Source: Agrocybe praecox (lineage: Eukaryota > Basidiomycota > Agaricomycetes > Agaricales > Agrocybaceae). From it: DNA of 64,000 nucleotides. The first letter of the stretch is position 1, and every line of letters starts with the position of its first letter. Of the stretch, positions 1 to 10,829 are shown piece after piece. The translations under genes and the position numbers were made by a program. The stretch is from contig OZ024840.1 in the NCBI GenBank assembly GCA_964017145.1, positions 558,001-622,000 of the forward strand, given 5' to 3'. The notes beneath the pieces are model-generated. The model worked only from the letters and a program-made list of their open reading frames with translations, was not told the origin of the DNA and did not search any database.

Positions 1-1020
1 AACCGTCTCGAGTGTGCGAATAACGGAGACGAACATGTCTTCTGGGAAAACACATTGAATGTTGAGTGTGTGCAGTCTGGAGGAATTTTGGAGATTACAG
101 AAGGTAACGTTAGACTCTTCGAAATCGGTCGCTAAGGCAAAGAAATCAACATATGTGTGATTTTTAGAAGTGGCGAACCTACATTGTGGACGCTGATAGG
201 ACATTGACAGTCTCCGGAGAAAACTTCCTGCAGTATCAATGACGCATTGTTCATGTTGCATGGCTAACACGCCGTCTAAGAACATGTTGTAGGTTCGAAG
301 GCCGGATAGGTCCAGCCTAAGAAATAAAGGAGGTTTTGCGAGCTGAGTTACCAGGTGGGTAATTGTGGGCTTCTCGGACAAATTGGTCAGGCCATTCGGG
401 ATGGGCGGTACAAACTCGACGCAATGGAGCTCAAGGTGGACCAGGTTAAGACACGCCTCGATAATTTCCGGGGGCACATTTTCCAACTGCTTAAGAACAA
501 GAGTCGTGACAGAAGGGAAAATGAAAGGACGAAAGAAGTGAAGCAGTAGCGGTTCAGGATCCGAGATCTGGAGAGAACTATCACGCATAGATCTACCACT
601 CCATGGACTATTTCCTAAAAAGTGCAACTTGCGCAACGGGCGTCCATTATTGGTGATATTTTCCATGATCTCCAAGAATAATGGATTATCCCAGATCCAA
701 GCATGTTGAACATCCCAAAATTCCAGTCTAATTTCTTGAACAAAACGAGCAATATTGGGGTTGGCTGCCATTGTAGCTTTGATTTTTGGGAACAATATGG
801 AACGCCTCTCAGCTCTGTGTCCAAAATATATGGCCTCGAAAATGTGGAATTGTGCTCGATGACGGAAGGACCGACTGACCAACGCGCATTTGAGAATGTC
901 TTTTCCGATAAATCCAAGTCGGTCTCGACTGCGAGCTGAATCCCAAGCTATATGGTCAATGATCGACTCGATAATATCTTGAGAGGGCTGAGGTACCGTA
1001 GGCGTAGACAGGACATCCAT
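1..1020 (-). CDS. F-box-like leucine-rich protein, copy 1 (3' end outside window)
   Basis: The minus-strand frame is open from the ATG at 1018-1020 to the window edge (340 codons), so the stop lies outside. The N-terminus carries an F-box-like stretch (residues about 8-55: LSQ/PSQDIIESII, then CALVSRSFRHRAQFHIF), typical of basidiomycete F-box-like proteins. A long region of irregular leucine-rich segments follows. Such proteins are expected to link Skp1/Cullin ubiquitin ligases to substrates, but no substrate can be named. It is clearly paralogous to the genes at 1403-2788, 24156-25661 and 61301-62404. Relative to copy 3 it lacks a few codons in the segment around 120-140. No intron is evident. 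I chose this ATG because it aligns with the start of copy 3. The frame is intact as far as visible. Confidence 0.7.
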   Translation of the reverse strand, partial: MDVLSTPTVPQPSQDIIESIIDHIAWDSARSRDRLGFIGKDILKCALVSRSFRHRAQFHIFEAIYFGHRAERRSILFPKIKATMAANPNIARFVQEIRLEFWDVQHAWIWDNPLFLEIMENITNNGRPLRKLHFLGNSPWSGRSMRDSSLQISDPEPLLLHFFRPFIFPSVTTLVLKQLENVPPEIIEACLNLVHLELHCVEFVPPIPNGLTNLSEKPTITHLVTQLAKPPLFLRLDLSGLRTYNMFLDGVLAMQHEQCVIDTAGSFLRRLSMSYQRPQCRFATSKNHTYVDFFALATDFEESNVTFCNLQNSSRLHTLNIQCVFPEDMFVSVIRTLETV

Positions 1021-1402
1021 GTTCGATAACGTTCAATGTTATCGATGAGAATTTAGAAAATCGAACTTCGAGCTTGGGAGTTCGAACACTAGTTCTAATT
1101 AGAGATACGTACGTCCACGTGCTTAGGAGCAAACGCCTACAATGTACATATAGGCCCGCAAGTGCTCGCGTAAGTAGCACGAAATTCGAATCATGGTTGG
1201 ATCATGGCGCTGGAAACTTATTCAACGTCCATAGAAACGGCAACTTCTTACTTCTCGTAGTTATGTATACAGTACTTACCACAAGTAAATTGAAATTACA
1301 TATATGTACGTTCCGCTTCTCGACTCTCGATTCCTCGGACTTTTCTGCATACAGGCTGCGAGTTCAACCACGTTTAAAATTCGAATCGATTATTTACATT
1401 TA
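1021..1402. other. Intergenic, nothing recognised
   Basis: AT-rich spacer between the two F-box-like paralogs. Only short overlapping open frames without homology to the neighbouring families are seen. Confidence 0.5.
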
Positions 1403-2788
1403 TCAATATTCTTCTCGAGTATTGTACGATACATCAAAGCTACAAGTTAGAGAATTGGCCGATGCAGAAGTGTAGAGGTTTCTGGTAAGTAGCCCTGAGA
1501 CGAGAGAAGCGCAGTCGCTACCATGTAAGTAATTTTTAAGGAAGACTCTGCTAGGCCGCTCTCCCTCAGAATCGGCGTAATCTGTAGAATCCATGCAGTC
1601 AAATCGAATTGAAAGGTCGAGGGACTTCCCATCACTTATTCGAATAATCTCCGCGCAGAACCTCTCCCAGTCTAGCGTCATTATTTCTTGAAGATAAGAG
1701 GGTTGCGTGAATTCGAGGATGGCGATTATGTTAAACGAGCGAAGAGAATTACGTGATGGGATTGTCTCAAGTGTGCGAATGATAGACATGAAGGCTTCTT
1801 TGGAAAAAATATCTTCATACTCTAATACGCACAGTCCAGTGGAATCCCGAAGATCCCAAGCAATTCTGGGACATGTGGTGTCAATTACTAGGAGAAGTGC
1901 ATGAGATATACCGTTGCCCTAGAGGGGACTTGCAGAAAGCTTACCATCTGGCCTTCCATAAAAGTGTGTGAGCGATTGGAGGGACCCCCCTGCGGCATTG
2001 ATTATCTGCTGTTCAAACTGTATGTCCGGTGCACCATTGGCACACAGTTTGTATGTTTGAAGCTGGGAGAAGTTTAAGTGGTGGTTCCAGCCTTCTGAAG
2101 GCCTGGTGACAAAGTGAGGAGGCCTAGCGTGCCGAGTTAGAATATGTATAAGTGTAGGTTTTCGAAGGAAATTTAGTGGCCTGCTCTTCTCAGCAGGGGG
2201 GTTCACAAGATCAACGTGAGTCAACTGAAGATCCTTCAGGTTTATACACGCTGCAACCACTTCCAAAGGTACATCCTGAACTCGTTCGAGAATAAGAGTC
2301 GTGATGGAAGGGAAAATGAATGGGCGAAAGAAGTTAACCAGCAGTGGTTCAAAGTTCGAAATACGGATGGGTATATAACGATTGACTGACTCCACCTTCA
2401 GGGTGCGAAGTGGACGCCCGTTCCTTGAAATACTTTCTATAACTTCCAAAAACAAGGGGTCTTCGCTAATCCATTGGAAGTCCACGCACTTCAAGAAAAT
2501 GTCATGAACATAATCAGAGATATTGGGGTTGCTTTGAATCAAAGTTTTGAGTGTTGAAAGCCTTATGGTACCTTTTTGGGGGGTCCCTCGAATGTATATG
2601 GTCTCGAATATGTGAAACTGTGCTCGATGGCGGAAGGACCGACTGACAAGAGAGCAGTTCAAGATGTCCGTGGGACATACTCCGTACCAAGTCCGTTCCC
2701 ATGCCGGATCATGAGCGACAAGATCGACGATAGAGTCGATGATGTCTTGAGAGAGTTGAGGAACCGTAGGCGAGGGCAAAGACGCCAT
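1403..2788 (-). pseudogene. F-box-like protein, copy 2, interrupted by one in-frame TAG
   Basis: From the ATG at 2786-2788 (MASLPSPTVPQL, aligned with the other copies) the frame runs 289 codons to a TAG at 1919-1921, then continues in the same frame for 171 more codons to a stop at 1403. The part after the TAG aligns with the C-terminus of copy 3 (for example IIRTLETIPSRNSLR against VIRTLETVPARNNVR), so a single nonsense change splits an otherwise open gene. An upstream in-frame ATG at 2953 would add 55 residues that other copies lack; I do not favour it. The F-box-like motif (ILNCSLVSRSFRHRAQFHIF) is intact. It is more divergent from copies 1, 3 and 4 than these are from each other. It could be a pseudogene, a gene making a shorter protein, or a readthrough case; an intron removing the TAG is not obvious. 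Confidence 0.6.
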
Positions 2789-3920
2789 GTGTGCACTGTG
2801 AAAGCCATTAACTGGCAACTCATTATAGGTTCCAAAAATAGTGCTTCTCACGTGCTTCTGTCGTTCGGAAGACATGCAGAATTTCTTCAATTTTCTCGTC
2901 AACGACCACCACCTACTTTTGAAGTTTTCCGTCATGGCCTCATTTGTTCTCACAATTTTACACCAATACTTGGAGCCTCTATCACCTTTTTGTCTCTATC
3001 TGGGTTTTCTTTTTCGCCCAAAGTTCGAACACGGTACAAACTCTCGAGTTTCGTCAGTCAAAACATCTGGAAATACAATATCGTACCTCACCTGCGCTCT
3101 GGCATGCGTATACTCTCGCTCAGATAGATGCGCCACATTTCTGGACAACTTTGTTCAAACGTCTGAATTTTTCGCAACAATTCTGCGCGCTGATACCAAC
3201 CACATCGTCTTTGTTTCTGTGTGTATTCTGGTGCTACTTGGACTCTAAGTTAATCTTTCCTTTTTCTCGCGGGCATGATGCGAACAGTATATCTGAAGCT
3301 GTCTGGACCTTGCCCGGTGACCCCGAGGACCGTCCGCATACTTTGGTCCGTGGATCGATTTTTTCTCCAAGATGCTAATTGCGTAGGACGTGAAACTGGA
3401 TCTTTTTACGGTTGTTACGTTTAAGACTGACATGTTCGTGGCTATATCACTAGGAACTTCGGCGAACGGTATGTAATTTGATTTATGGTTCTTTCTTGTA
3501 CTGACTAATGGACAGTATTCACTTTTGCTTGCGATCTGCTCACGTCACCCCCAATAATCCCTGCGTGACCAAATAGTCCACTCCCACTTGACGGGCTCAC
3601 GTTGATAATATTATTGGAGTTAACGATGTCGTGCCAATCCAAATCTTTGGCATTAAACCCATAACAGGAACAGCTAAAATCCCTTAAGCCAAATCCACGC
3701 AGCGATGATTTCGCCAATGGTCACTCACCTAATTTTAGCTCTTTTCATGCCTCTTTTCAGATCTCTTCAAAAGTTGAACATACATTCTCTTAGCTGATAG
3801 ATTTATTAATATACTCTTATCTTTTGCGTATAGTGCTCGGAGAACTATAAAAGCTTTTGACCGCCTCGTTCCTTTTATGTGGATTGGTCTATATTATAGC
3901 ACCCCTTAAACTAGCTTCCG
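2789..3920. other. Intergenic, no gene recognised
   Basis: Several overlapping frames of 130-180 codons occur on the plus strand at 2576-3378, partly as shadows of the F-box gene. Their translations are rich in F, S, C and H, change frame without splice signals, and match no family I know. Between 3380 and 3920 only short frames are seen. The last 100 bases are probably the promoter of the Mam3-like gene. Confidence 0.4.
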
Positions 3921-6160
3921 ATGACAATCAGGCGTAATGGACTTGCGCTTGCTGTGCTTTTAATCAGGGCGACCTTCGCAACGCCCTATCTACGCCCCTT
4001 TTCTATGTTGGCGAAAAAGGAAGGGGCAGGGACATCTTCACCGGAGTTCTGGTATCACCTGGTGATCAGCGTCTTTCTTGTCCTCGCTGGAGGCCTATTT
4101 GCCGGGTATGTGGTATCTAGCTCACGACATGGCCGTCAATTCATTCACTTCTACCCTGCAGATTGACTCTGGGATTGATGGGCCTTGACGAACTTCACCT
4201 GCAAGTTTTGGCTAAATCCTCACAAGACCCTACTGAAAAGAGGAACGCGCAAACGGTTCTTAGATTATTACGACGGGGTAGGCACTGGGTACTTGTAGTG
4301 AGTTGCTTCCCTTTTATCTTTCTCTTCAAACCTTTAACTTCGTCGCCAAAGGTTCTCCTACTATCGAATGTGGTACGCTAACCCTAGTGGTATGTTTCGC
4401 TTGAACAAGATATCTCAAGCTCGTCCTCTTAGATCGTAAACGAGAGTCTTCCTATCTTTTTAGATAGCGCCGTAAGCAGTCTTCTACAGAACTCACGCGT
4501 CCACTACTCATCTACTGGACCCACAGCTCGGAGGTGGGGTGGCTGCCGTCGCGATATCAACGTGTGCTATCGGTGAGATTTCTGCTATTGTAAACTACTA
4601 TTGTAAACTCCTGTTCAATTCTTCATCTGTCAGTGATATTCGGGTGAGGACTCTGATCACATCCACACATTTGACTGAACCTTAACTGATCAATGACCGT
4701 ACCCGGTCCTGTAATGTTGTTTAGGGAGTAAGTATTGGGAATTTAAGAGCATTTTTGATACGAACTGATTATGCTCCAGAGTCATTCCGCAAGCCGTGAG
4801 CGTGAAGTATGGGCTGACTGTAGGAGCTACATGCGCGCCTATTGTATTGTTCATGATGTTTATTTTAGGTGAGAGCTTTCATCTTCTCTATAAATATACA
4901 GGCTTCGACTCTAATTTGAACCTATACCATCTCGCTTACAAGCTCCCATAGCATATCCCATAGCCAAGCTTCTTGACTACGTTCTTGGGGCTGACAAACA
5001 CCACTTATACAAGAAGAGTGAACTCAAATCATTCCTCCAGTTCCATAAATCCGGCGAGGAACCTCTTAGAGACGACGAAATTGCAATCCTGAACGGTGTA
5101 CTTGAACTTGGTACGAAGGACGTACAGGCGGTTATGACTCCTCTGAGGGTATGCTTCCGAGTCTCTTACATTATTGTGGGTGTTTATGATTCTGCTAGGA
5201 TGTTGTAGTCTTGAGTTCGGATGATATACTCAACGAGACGGCTGTGGCGGCAATGTTTGTTTTACATTTTTTTCAACACTTTGGTCATCAAGCTAAAACA
5301 TTTTTTGCAGGTTGCAAAGTGGATATTCGAGGTTTCCAGTTCACGAAGCTGGAAATCCGAGATTTTTTATCGGTCTTTTGCTCATAAAAAAGGTGCATCC
5401 TCTAATATTAATGCTTTAATTCGACTCAACACTTAACTGTAAATAGCTCCTAGCATATGATCCTAGTAAAGCATTGCCTGTATCCGCATTTCCATTGTCT
5501 ATCCTTCCGGAAGCGCACCCGTCCATAAACTGCTTTCAAGCATTGGATTACTTGTAAGCGCCTCTATACCTCGAGACCTTATCCCAACCACTCAATTCGA
5601 TGTGCATCACAGTCAAACTGGACGGGCTCACCTTCTCCTTGTCAGCCGCACGCCTGGTAAGGCAGGAGGTGCCATCGGCGTCGTTACACTCGAGGGTACG
5701 TGCATATACTTTCTCGGACAATACAAGTATAAACACTGGCACATTCGCAGATATTATTGAAGTTGGGAACAGACCTTGACAAATTTGACCAGAGTATTGA
5801 TATGATTTTACCAGGAAATTATCTCGGAAGAAATCGTTGACGAAACTGATCAGTATCAAGACAATCTTTCAAGAGTTCGGGCCAAAAGATCTACTACTTC
5901 TACTATTATGAGAGGGTAATTTTCTGGTTTCTCAAGTTATACCTTTGCATTACTGATATATGCAATACAGAATCGTAGAGCGTCGTAAAACTCTTCATGG
6001 GCTACCACAGGATCTGTTCGACGAGGAATCATCGCTTATAAGACTGGCGAACAGCCGCACAGTGTCTCTCGATCATGACTCGAGCAGGTATGGAACATTT
6101 ACACCTCCCCGTTATCATGGGGTCGATGGGACATTTCCTCGTCACTTATCGCAGCAATAA
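3921..6160 (+). CDS. MAM3: CNNM/Mam3-type CBS-domain membrane protein, paralog A
   Basis: I rebuilt 16 exons: 3921-4105, 4162-4297, 4352-4372, 4433-4471, 4527-4572, 4634-4643, 4725-4727, 4780-4868, 4943-5148, 5199-5254, 5311-5392, 5447-5553, 5613-5695, 5751-5761, 5815-5915, 5971-6160. They sum to 1365 bases, a 454-residue protein in one frame. The N-terminus is hydrophobic. A DUF21/CNNM membrane domain follows (residues about 55-200; [26 protein letters not shown]). A CBS pair follows (about 235-395; [21 protein letters not shown]) and then a polar tail. Family members are membrane proteins tied to divalent-cation homeostasis (Mam3 in the yeast vacuole, CNNM in animals, CorC in bacteria); transport itself is debated. 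Exon 7 has only three bases yet supplies the Glu of the conserved GE-IPQ motif. A tandem paralog of identical coding length starts 427 bases downstream. Confidence 0.88.
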
Positions 6161-6587
6161 TTAGCGAGCTTGCGGAGTTCTGTATTGGTATCTCTTAGGT
6201 TTAAATCTCAATTCCACAAAGTGTCTTGATTTTCCTTGCCTCATGCTTTTATATCAAACTCTGCGTTGAGCGCTTGAATTGAAAATTCTCAACAATAAAT
6301 ACATGTAATAGACCCTGTTTTTTAAAAAGAATTTTTTCAAAGTTATGCCTAACAAATTCACCAAGAATTTACTTTGCTTGCGTTGGAGGCCTTGTAGGAG
6401 GGAGAGAACAAGGGGAGCTTGAGGGTGTATTATTATCGGGCCTCGCCGCCTCGGCACATCTGATAGTATAACTTGCCAATGTTTCCAAATGTAGTACAGC
6501 CCAGACGCGTTACGTAACTCAGTGCACCTGAGTCTGTGGCGTCCCCGACAATAGCAACGGCGACGACAACAACAAAGGTTGCATCCG

Positions 6588-8820
6588 ATGAGACCGCATA
6601 CAGCATCTCTGATATTCTTGATACGCACCGCATTTGCTACACCATACTTTCGACTCAATGCGCCAGCTGAAACAGAACCTGCTGAGCCAGGGTCGTCTGA
6701 ATTCTGGGGGAAAGTGATTATTTCTATGGGCCTTGTGCTCGCTGGAGGAGTTTTTGCTGGGTATGCTCTAATATATGCACCTAATTTCCAGCTATTAAAG
6801 AACTTCACATCCAAAGGCTCACTCTTGGACTTATGGGCTTGGATGAACTCCACCTCCGCGTACTTGCCACATCTTCGGAGGATTTGAAAGAGAAAAGGAA
6901 CGCTCAAAAGGGTGAAAGACATGGTTTACCTTTGGAAATTTGTTTCTGAACCCATTAAAGTTTTAAAGTTGATGCAGAGGGGCCGTCATTGGGTGCTTGT
7001 GGTATGTCGACGAATTGTTTTCCATATTCGCCACGATTGATGCGTCTTGCCAGGTCCTGTTGCTCGGTAACGTGGTATGTTGGATGACGCGCATATTGGC
7101 TTAGAACTCACTCCGACGCGTTTAAGATTATAAATGAAAGTTTGCCGATCTTTTTGGACAGTGCGGTACGTGGGATGAGTCTCCCGTTTGAATGTTCCGA
7201 CGCTCATAGCGGAAGCTAGTTGGGTGGTGGCATCGCAGCTATTGCTATCTCGACTGCTGCAATCGGTGAACTCGCATTTTTTAATCGTCATCTGTATTTC
7301 TCTAAACGAATTTGGCATTAGTCGTTTTTGGGTGCGTTCCATTTGTCAACCAAAGAAATTGCCCTTAACTTTCTGTAGAGAGTGAGTACCATGAGTAGAC
7401 AATGGTGACGCGTATAAAACTCACTTATTTTTCTAGAATTATTCCCCAAGCTGTCAGTGTTAGATATGGTCTGTCTGTTGGTGCAACCTGCGCTCCTCTC
7501 GTTCTTGGGATGATGTATCTCTTTGGTAAGACATGATCTTACTCAGTCGCGTCGTAATTACTAACAATTCTACCCAGCCCCGATCGCATGGCCCATAGCA
7601 AAACTACTGGACTATGTATTGGGCGCTGGCGAACACCACACGTACAAGAAAGCAGAACTCAAATCTTTCCTCCAGTTCCATCGAACTGGAACCGAACCAC
7701 TCAGGGACGACGAAATATCAATTCTAAACGGAGTATTAGAGTTGAATACCAAGAACGTCGAAACGATTATGACCCCCCTCAACGACACAGTTATCCTCAG
7801 CGCAGATGCCATCTTGGATCATGCCGCCGTTGATGCTATGTGAGCCTACATACCTTTGCTCGTCATCACACCATTTCTAAATTAGGGCCAGCTTGCTGAG
7901 TGGATATTCTCGATTCCCTGTCCATGAACCTGGAAACCCCCTTTCCTTCGTTGGTCTTCTTCTCATCAAGAAGGTCAGTTGTTGCACTTGGCGATGACCA
8001 GCTGTCTTCTTACTATAAACTTTAGCTTCTTACTTATGACCCGAGCCAAGCCCTTCCCGTGTCGTCGTTTAGCTTAGGGATCTTACCTGAAGCTCACCCG
8101 TCAATCAACTGCTTCCAGGCCTTGGACTACTTGTGTGTTTGAGTTACTCGTATTATTCATCCGAGCTTAACCAATGTATACATGATAGTCAAACCGGAAG
8201 GGCTCATCTTCTTTTAATTAGTCGTACACCTGGCGTCGCTGGTGGCGCTATTGGAGTGATCACACTTGAAGGTATGTGTATCGTCTACGCTTCTATACCT
8301 GATGACTTACACATTATTATCTTAGACATTATTGAGGTGCGCCTATGCAATTTCTTGGTCCTTGGAAGAAAAGGGGCCGTTGATTATGTCCTCAATTTTT
8401 TATAGGAAATTATTTCAGAGGAAATTGTCGATGAGACAGACAGGTATGAAGACAACCAAAGTAAGCGAAGAGCCAAAAGAGCTACCACAGCTACCATTAT
8501 GCGAGGGTGAGTATATCTACTCAATCATTCATCTATTTACACTTTTGGTCTGCAAACCATCATCATATGATTTTTGTATCAATTGCTTTACAATTACTGA
8601 CGTCTTCCCCCCTCATTCATACAGGATCGTCGAACGCCAGAAACGGAAAGAAACTGCGGACTCTAGGATGGAGCAAGAGCGCACACCACTTCTTGTGGAT
8701 GTGGAGCCGACCCATTCGAATGGGCAAACCACTCCTGTTGGAGTCAGGCCGATGGATTACGGATCGACAAAGGGTACCAGTACCATGGGGGTTATCAGCG
8801 AGTCACCGCGGAGCTCATGA
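6588..8820 (+). CDS. MAM3: CNNM/Mam3-type CBS-domain membrane protein, paralog B
   Basis: Sixteen exons: 6588-6760, 6817-6911, 6961-7001, 7054-7074, 7127-7165, 7220-7265, 7322-7331, 7379-7381, 7437-7525, 7578-7839, 7886-7973, 8026-8132, 8189-8271, 8326-8336, 8406-8506, 8625-8820. They again sum to 1365 bases and 454 residues. Domain order matches paralog A: hydrophobic N-terminus, DUF21/CNNM membrane domain with [10 protein letters not shown] and VVFGEIIPQAVS, two CBS repeats ([26 protein letters not shown]), polar C-terminus. Most intron positions are shared with A. B has one extra intron, inside the segment that is A's exon 2, and lacks the intron between A's exons 9 and 10. The 3-base exon is kept (7379-7381). 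The ATG at 6588 is the first ATG in frame. The C-terminal 60 residues differ strongly from A, where selection is probably weak. Confidence 0.88.
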
Positions 8821-9056
8821 TAGCGCTACAGGCAACCATGGATCCTGCGATTGTGTTCGGTTCAACTTCATAGTGAATAAAATTTAGATATACTTGATTT
8901 TCCATATACCAGCCTGGCATATACTTATACTGTTCTTTTACCACCAAAGGAATGTCTATAAAAATAATAACAGTCGGATAATGGCGGACTTCTTCAGATG
9001 GATGTAACTTAGGAAAAATTACATGGTAAACTATGTACCCCCGTCTCGACTTGGAT

Positions 9057-10395
9057 CTATTCACTATTTAATTTATCAAGACCGCGTACTATTGACTGTA
9101 ACAGCGTAGCGGTTAACCACCATCGATATGGCTATTGTACACCACATACCTCCAGTGCATAAAGATGCGAGTCGTACGAGTCTGCGGAGAGCTCTCGGAC
9201 AGATTCTACGAGCTTGTATAGGTATTCCTGTGTATTTTCATTTGTGAGTACTTGCCTTGGATACCTTAGATGGCCAGAGCAGGTCTTACTTTATTTGGTC
9301 CCGATGGTCCTACTGATTTCCAAATCGTGTATCCGAGTGTGTCGAGGGGTTCGGAGCCGACTTGGAAAGTAAAAACTGTCAGGACATTATTGAAGTGTTT
9401 GGTTATAGGCACTTACTGAATGAAGGGTTATCATTCCGTCCGACATAGCACTGTGAAACGTTGCATTAGAAATAGCATACAATAAGTGATGACCTCGACT
9501 AACGAATGCCTAATAAAGTGTGAACGTCAAGTCAGTGCTTCAAGTGCAATCCTGAAGATAAAACTTGTTTGCCTGACATTATGGATAATAACTTGCTCTT
9601 GGCCATCCTGGCTTACGCCGTAGATATCTAATGATTCCATGGTATATCCGTCCTTGGAAATGTACGAAGATTAATCATAAATTGTGTGGAAGAAAGATAC
9701 GAAGTACCTTTTCTCTATAATCTGAAACAATCTGTTTGGCGTGAGAAACAACACAGACAAGAAGAGCTTTTTACCTAGATAATCGCGAACTTCACTCTCA
9801 TAAATTGGATCGATGGTATATGCAATACCTATAACGCAAGTACGTCAGCATGAACAAGCGGAAAAGTGGGTTAACTGACCCCAGACGATATCTTCGTCGG
9901 GAAATTCATCCTAGAAGACGAGAGAGAATGACGCAATAGATCAAGTTCATTGCACCACCTACAAGGTTGAGTCCTTAATGAATGTTAAACGTACAGAGCC
10001 AGAGAATTTATCCCATTCTTCCTTATGAATGAGGGTCACAACTCGACCTGGTTTCTAAATGCAGGTTTTGTGTGTAAGCTTCAAGATCGCGATGAAGAGG
10101 ATCTTCATCCCATGCATAGAGACGTACTTCAGGTGTTCCACGATGATCATGAGATTTTTGAGCAAAGCGGCGAACATACCCCTTCAAGTATCCAGGTACT
10201 ATTGACTGTGAGGGACAGGGATGGCCGTAACATGAATTCTGCAGACATACCTTGCGAAATGACATGTGGAGGAGGCTAGAACAAATTGAAATGGCATTCA
10301 AAACGCTTCCAAACTTCGAAGGAGTTCTTAGTCGAGGTCATAATTACCTTGAATATTAAGGAGCCATATCCGAAGACAGTGAAAGGTGCAGCCAT
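9057..10395 (-). CDS. GCG1: ChaC-type glutathione-specific gamma-glutamylcyclotransferase
   Basis: Twelve exons on the minus strand: 10348-10395, 10251-10275, 10128-10198, 9995-10054, 9880-9910, 9775-9828, 9708-9721, 9578-9652, 9417-9450, 9290-9360, 9150-9227, 9057-9095. They sum to 600 bases and 199 residues, about the usual family length. The opening VFGYGSLIFK is the nucleotide-fold signature of the ChaC family. PPPHVIS, PGYLKGYVRRFAQKSHDHRGTPE, GRVVTLI and VWGIAYTID follow at the expected spacing, and the Glu of HRGTPE is the usual catalytic acid. ChaC enzymes split glutathione into 5-oxoproline and Cys-Gly in the cytosol. Coding exons average 50 bases, so no single exon exceeds 78. It is convergent with the Mam3-like paralog B and divergent from the Trm2-like gene. 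Confidence 0.85.
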
Positions 10396-10829
10396 TAGAA
10401 GCGATGTTTATATTTTCGCGCGCTTCTTAGAAAGCACCCTAGTTCTGGTAAGAGTAGAAATCAAAGAAATATTAGAGATTCAAGGGGGGATCGGGACTCA
10501 TGATATATTTACCCTTGAAATAAGCTGAAGGACGTCTATTTAATTGCCTATAGAAGTGGCTGGGAGTCTAATGGCGCTTAAGAGGAGAATGCAGGTAGCG
10601 CTAGGATGGCAAGGTTCGTTCAACGACGGTCCAATCTAATCTACCGGAGATTCAATAATCGTGTAATTTGGAAAATGCCGAGATGATCCGCTTCTGCCAT
10701 TTTTCGGCGGAGCTTTGATGAGCCAATCACAAGAGGGGCAATTGATATGATATTTTCAGCAACCTCAATAACACTGGTCTTCTCTTGCTCGTCGTCGGCA
10801 GGTCATCACAGGCTCTTTATCTCTTGCGT
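10396..10829. promoter_or_regulatory. Shared divergent promoter region of ChaC-type and Trm2-type genes
   Basis: About 430 bases separate the two divergent start codons. No coding signal is seen and no specific binding site was recognised; the role is inferred from gene orientation only. Confidence 0.35.

Noticed and set aside
2576..3378. Plus-strand frames of 130-180 codons upstream of F-box copy 2
   Set aside because: Partly antisense to the F-box gene; no family, no consistent frame, no splice logic.
6254..6922. 222-codon minus-strand frame between and across the Mam3-like paralogs
   Set aside because: Overlaps the 5' exons of paralog B, which are supported by alignment to paralog A; the translation is Cys/Arg-rich and featureless.
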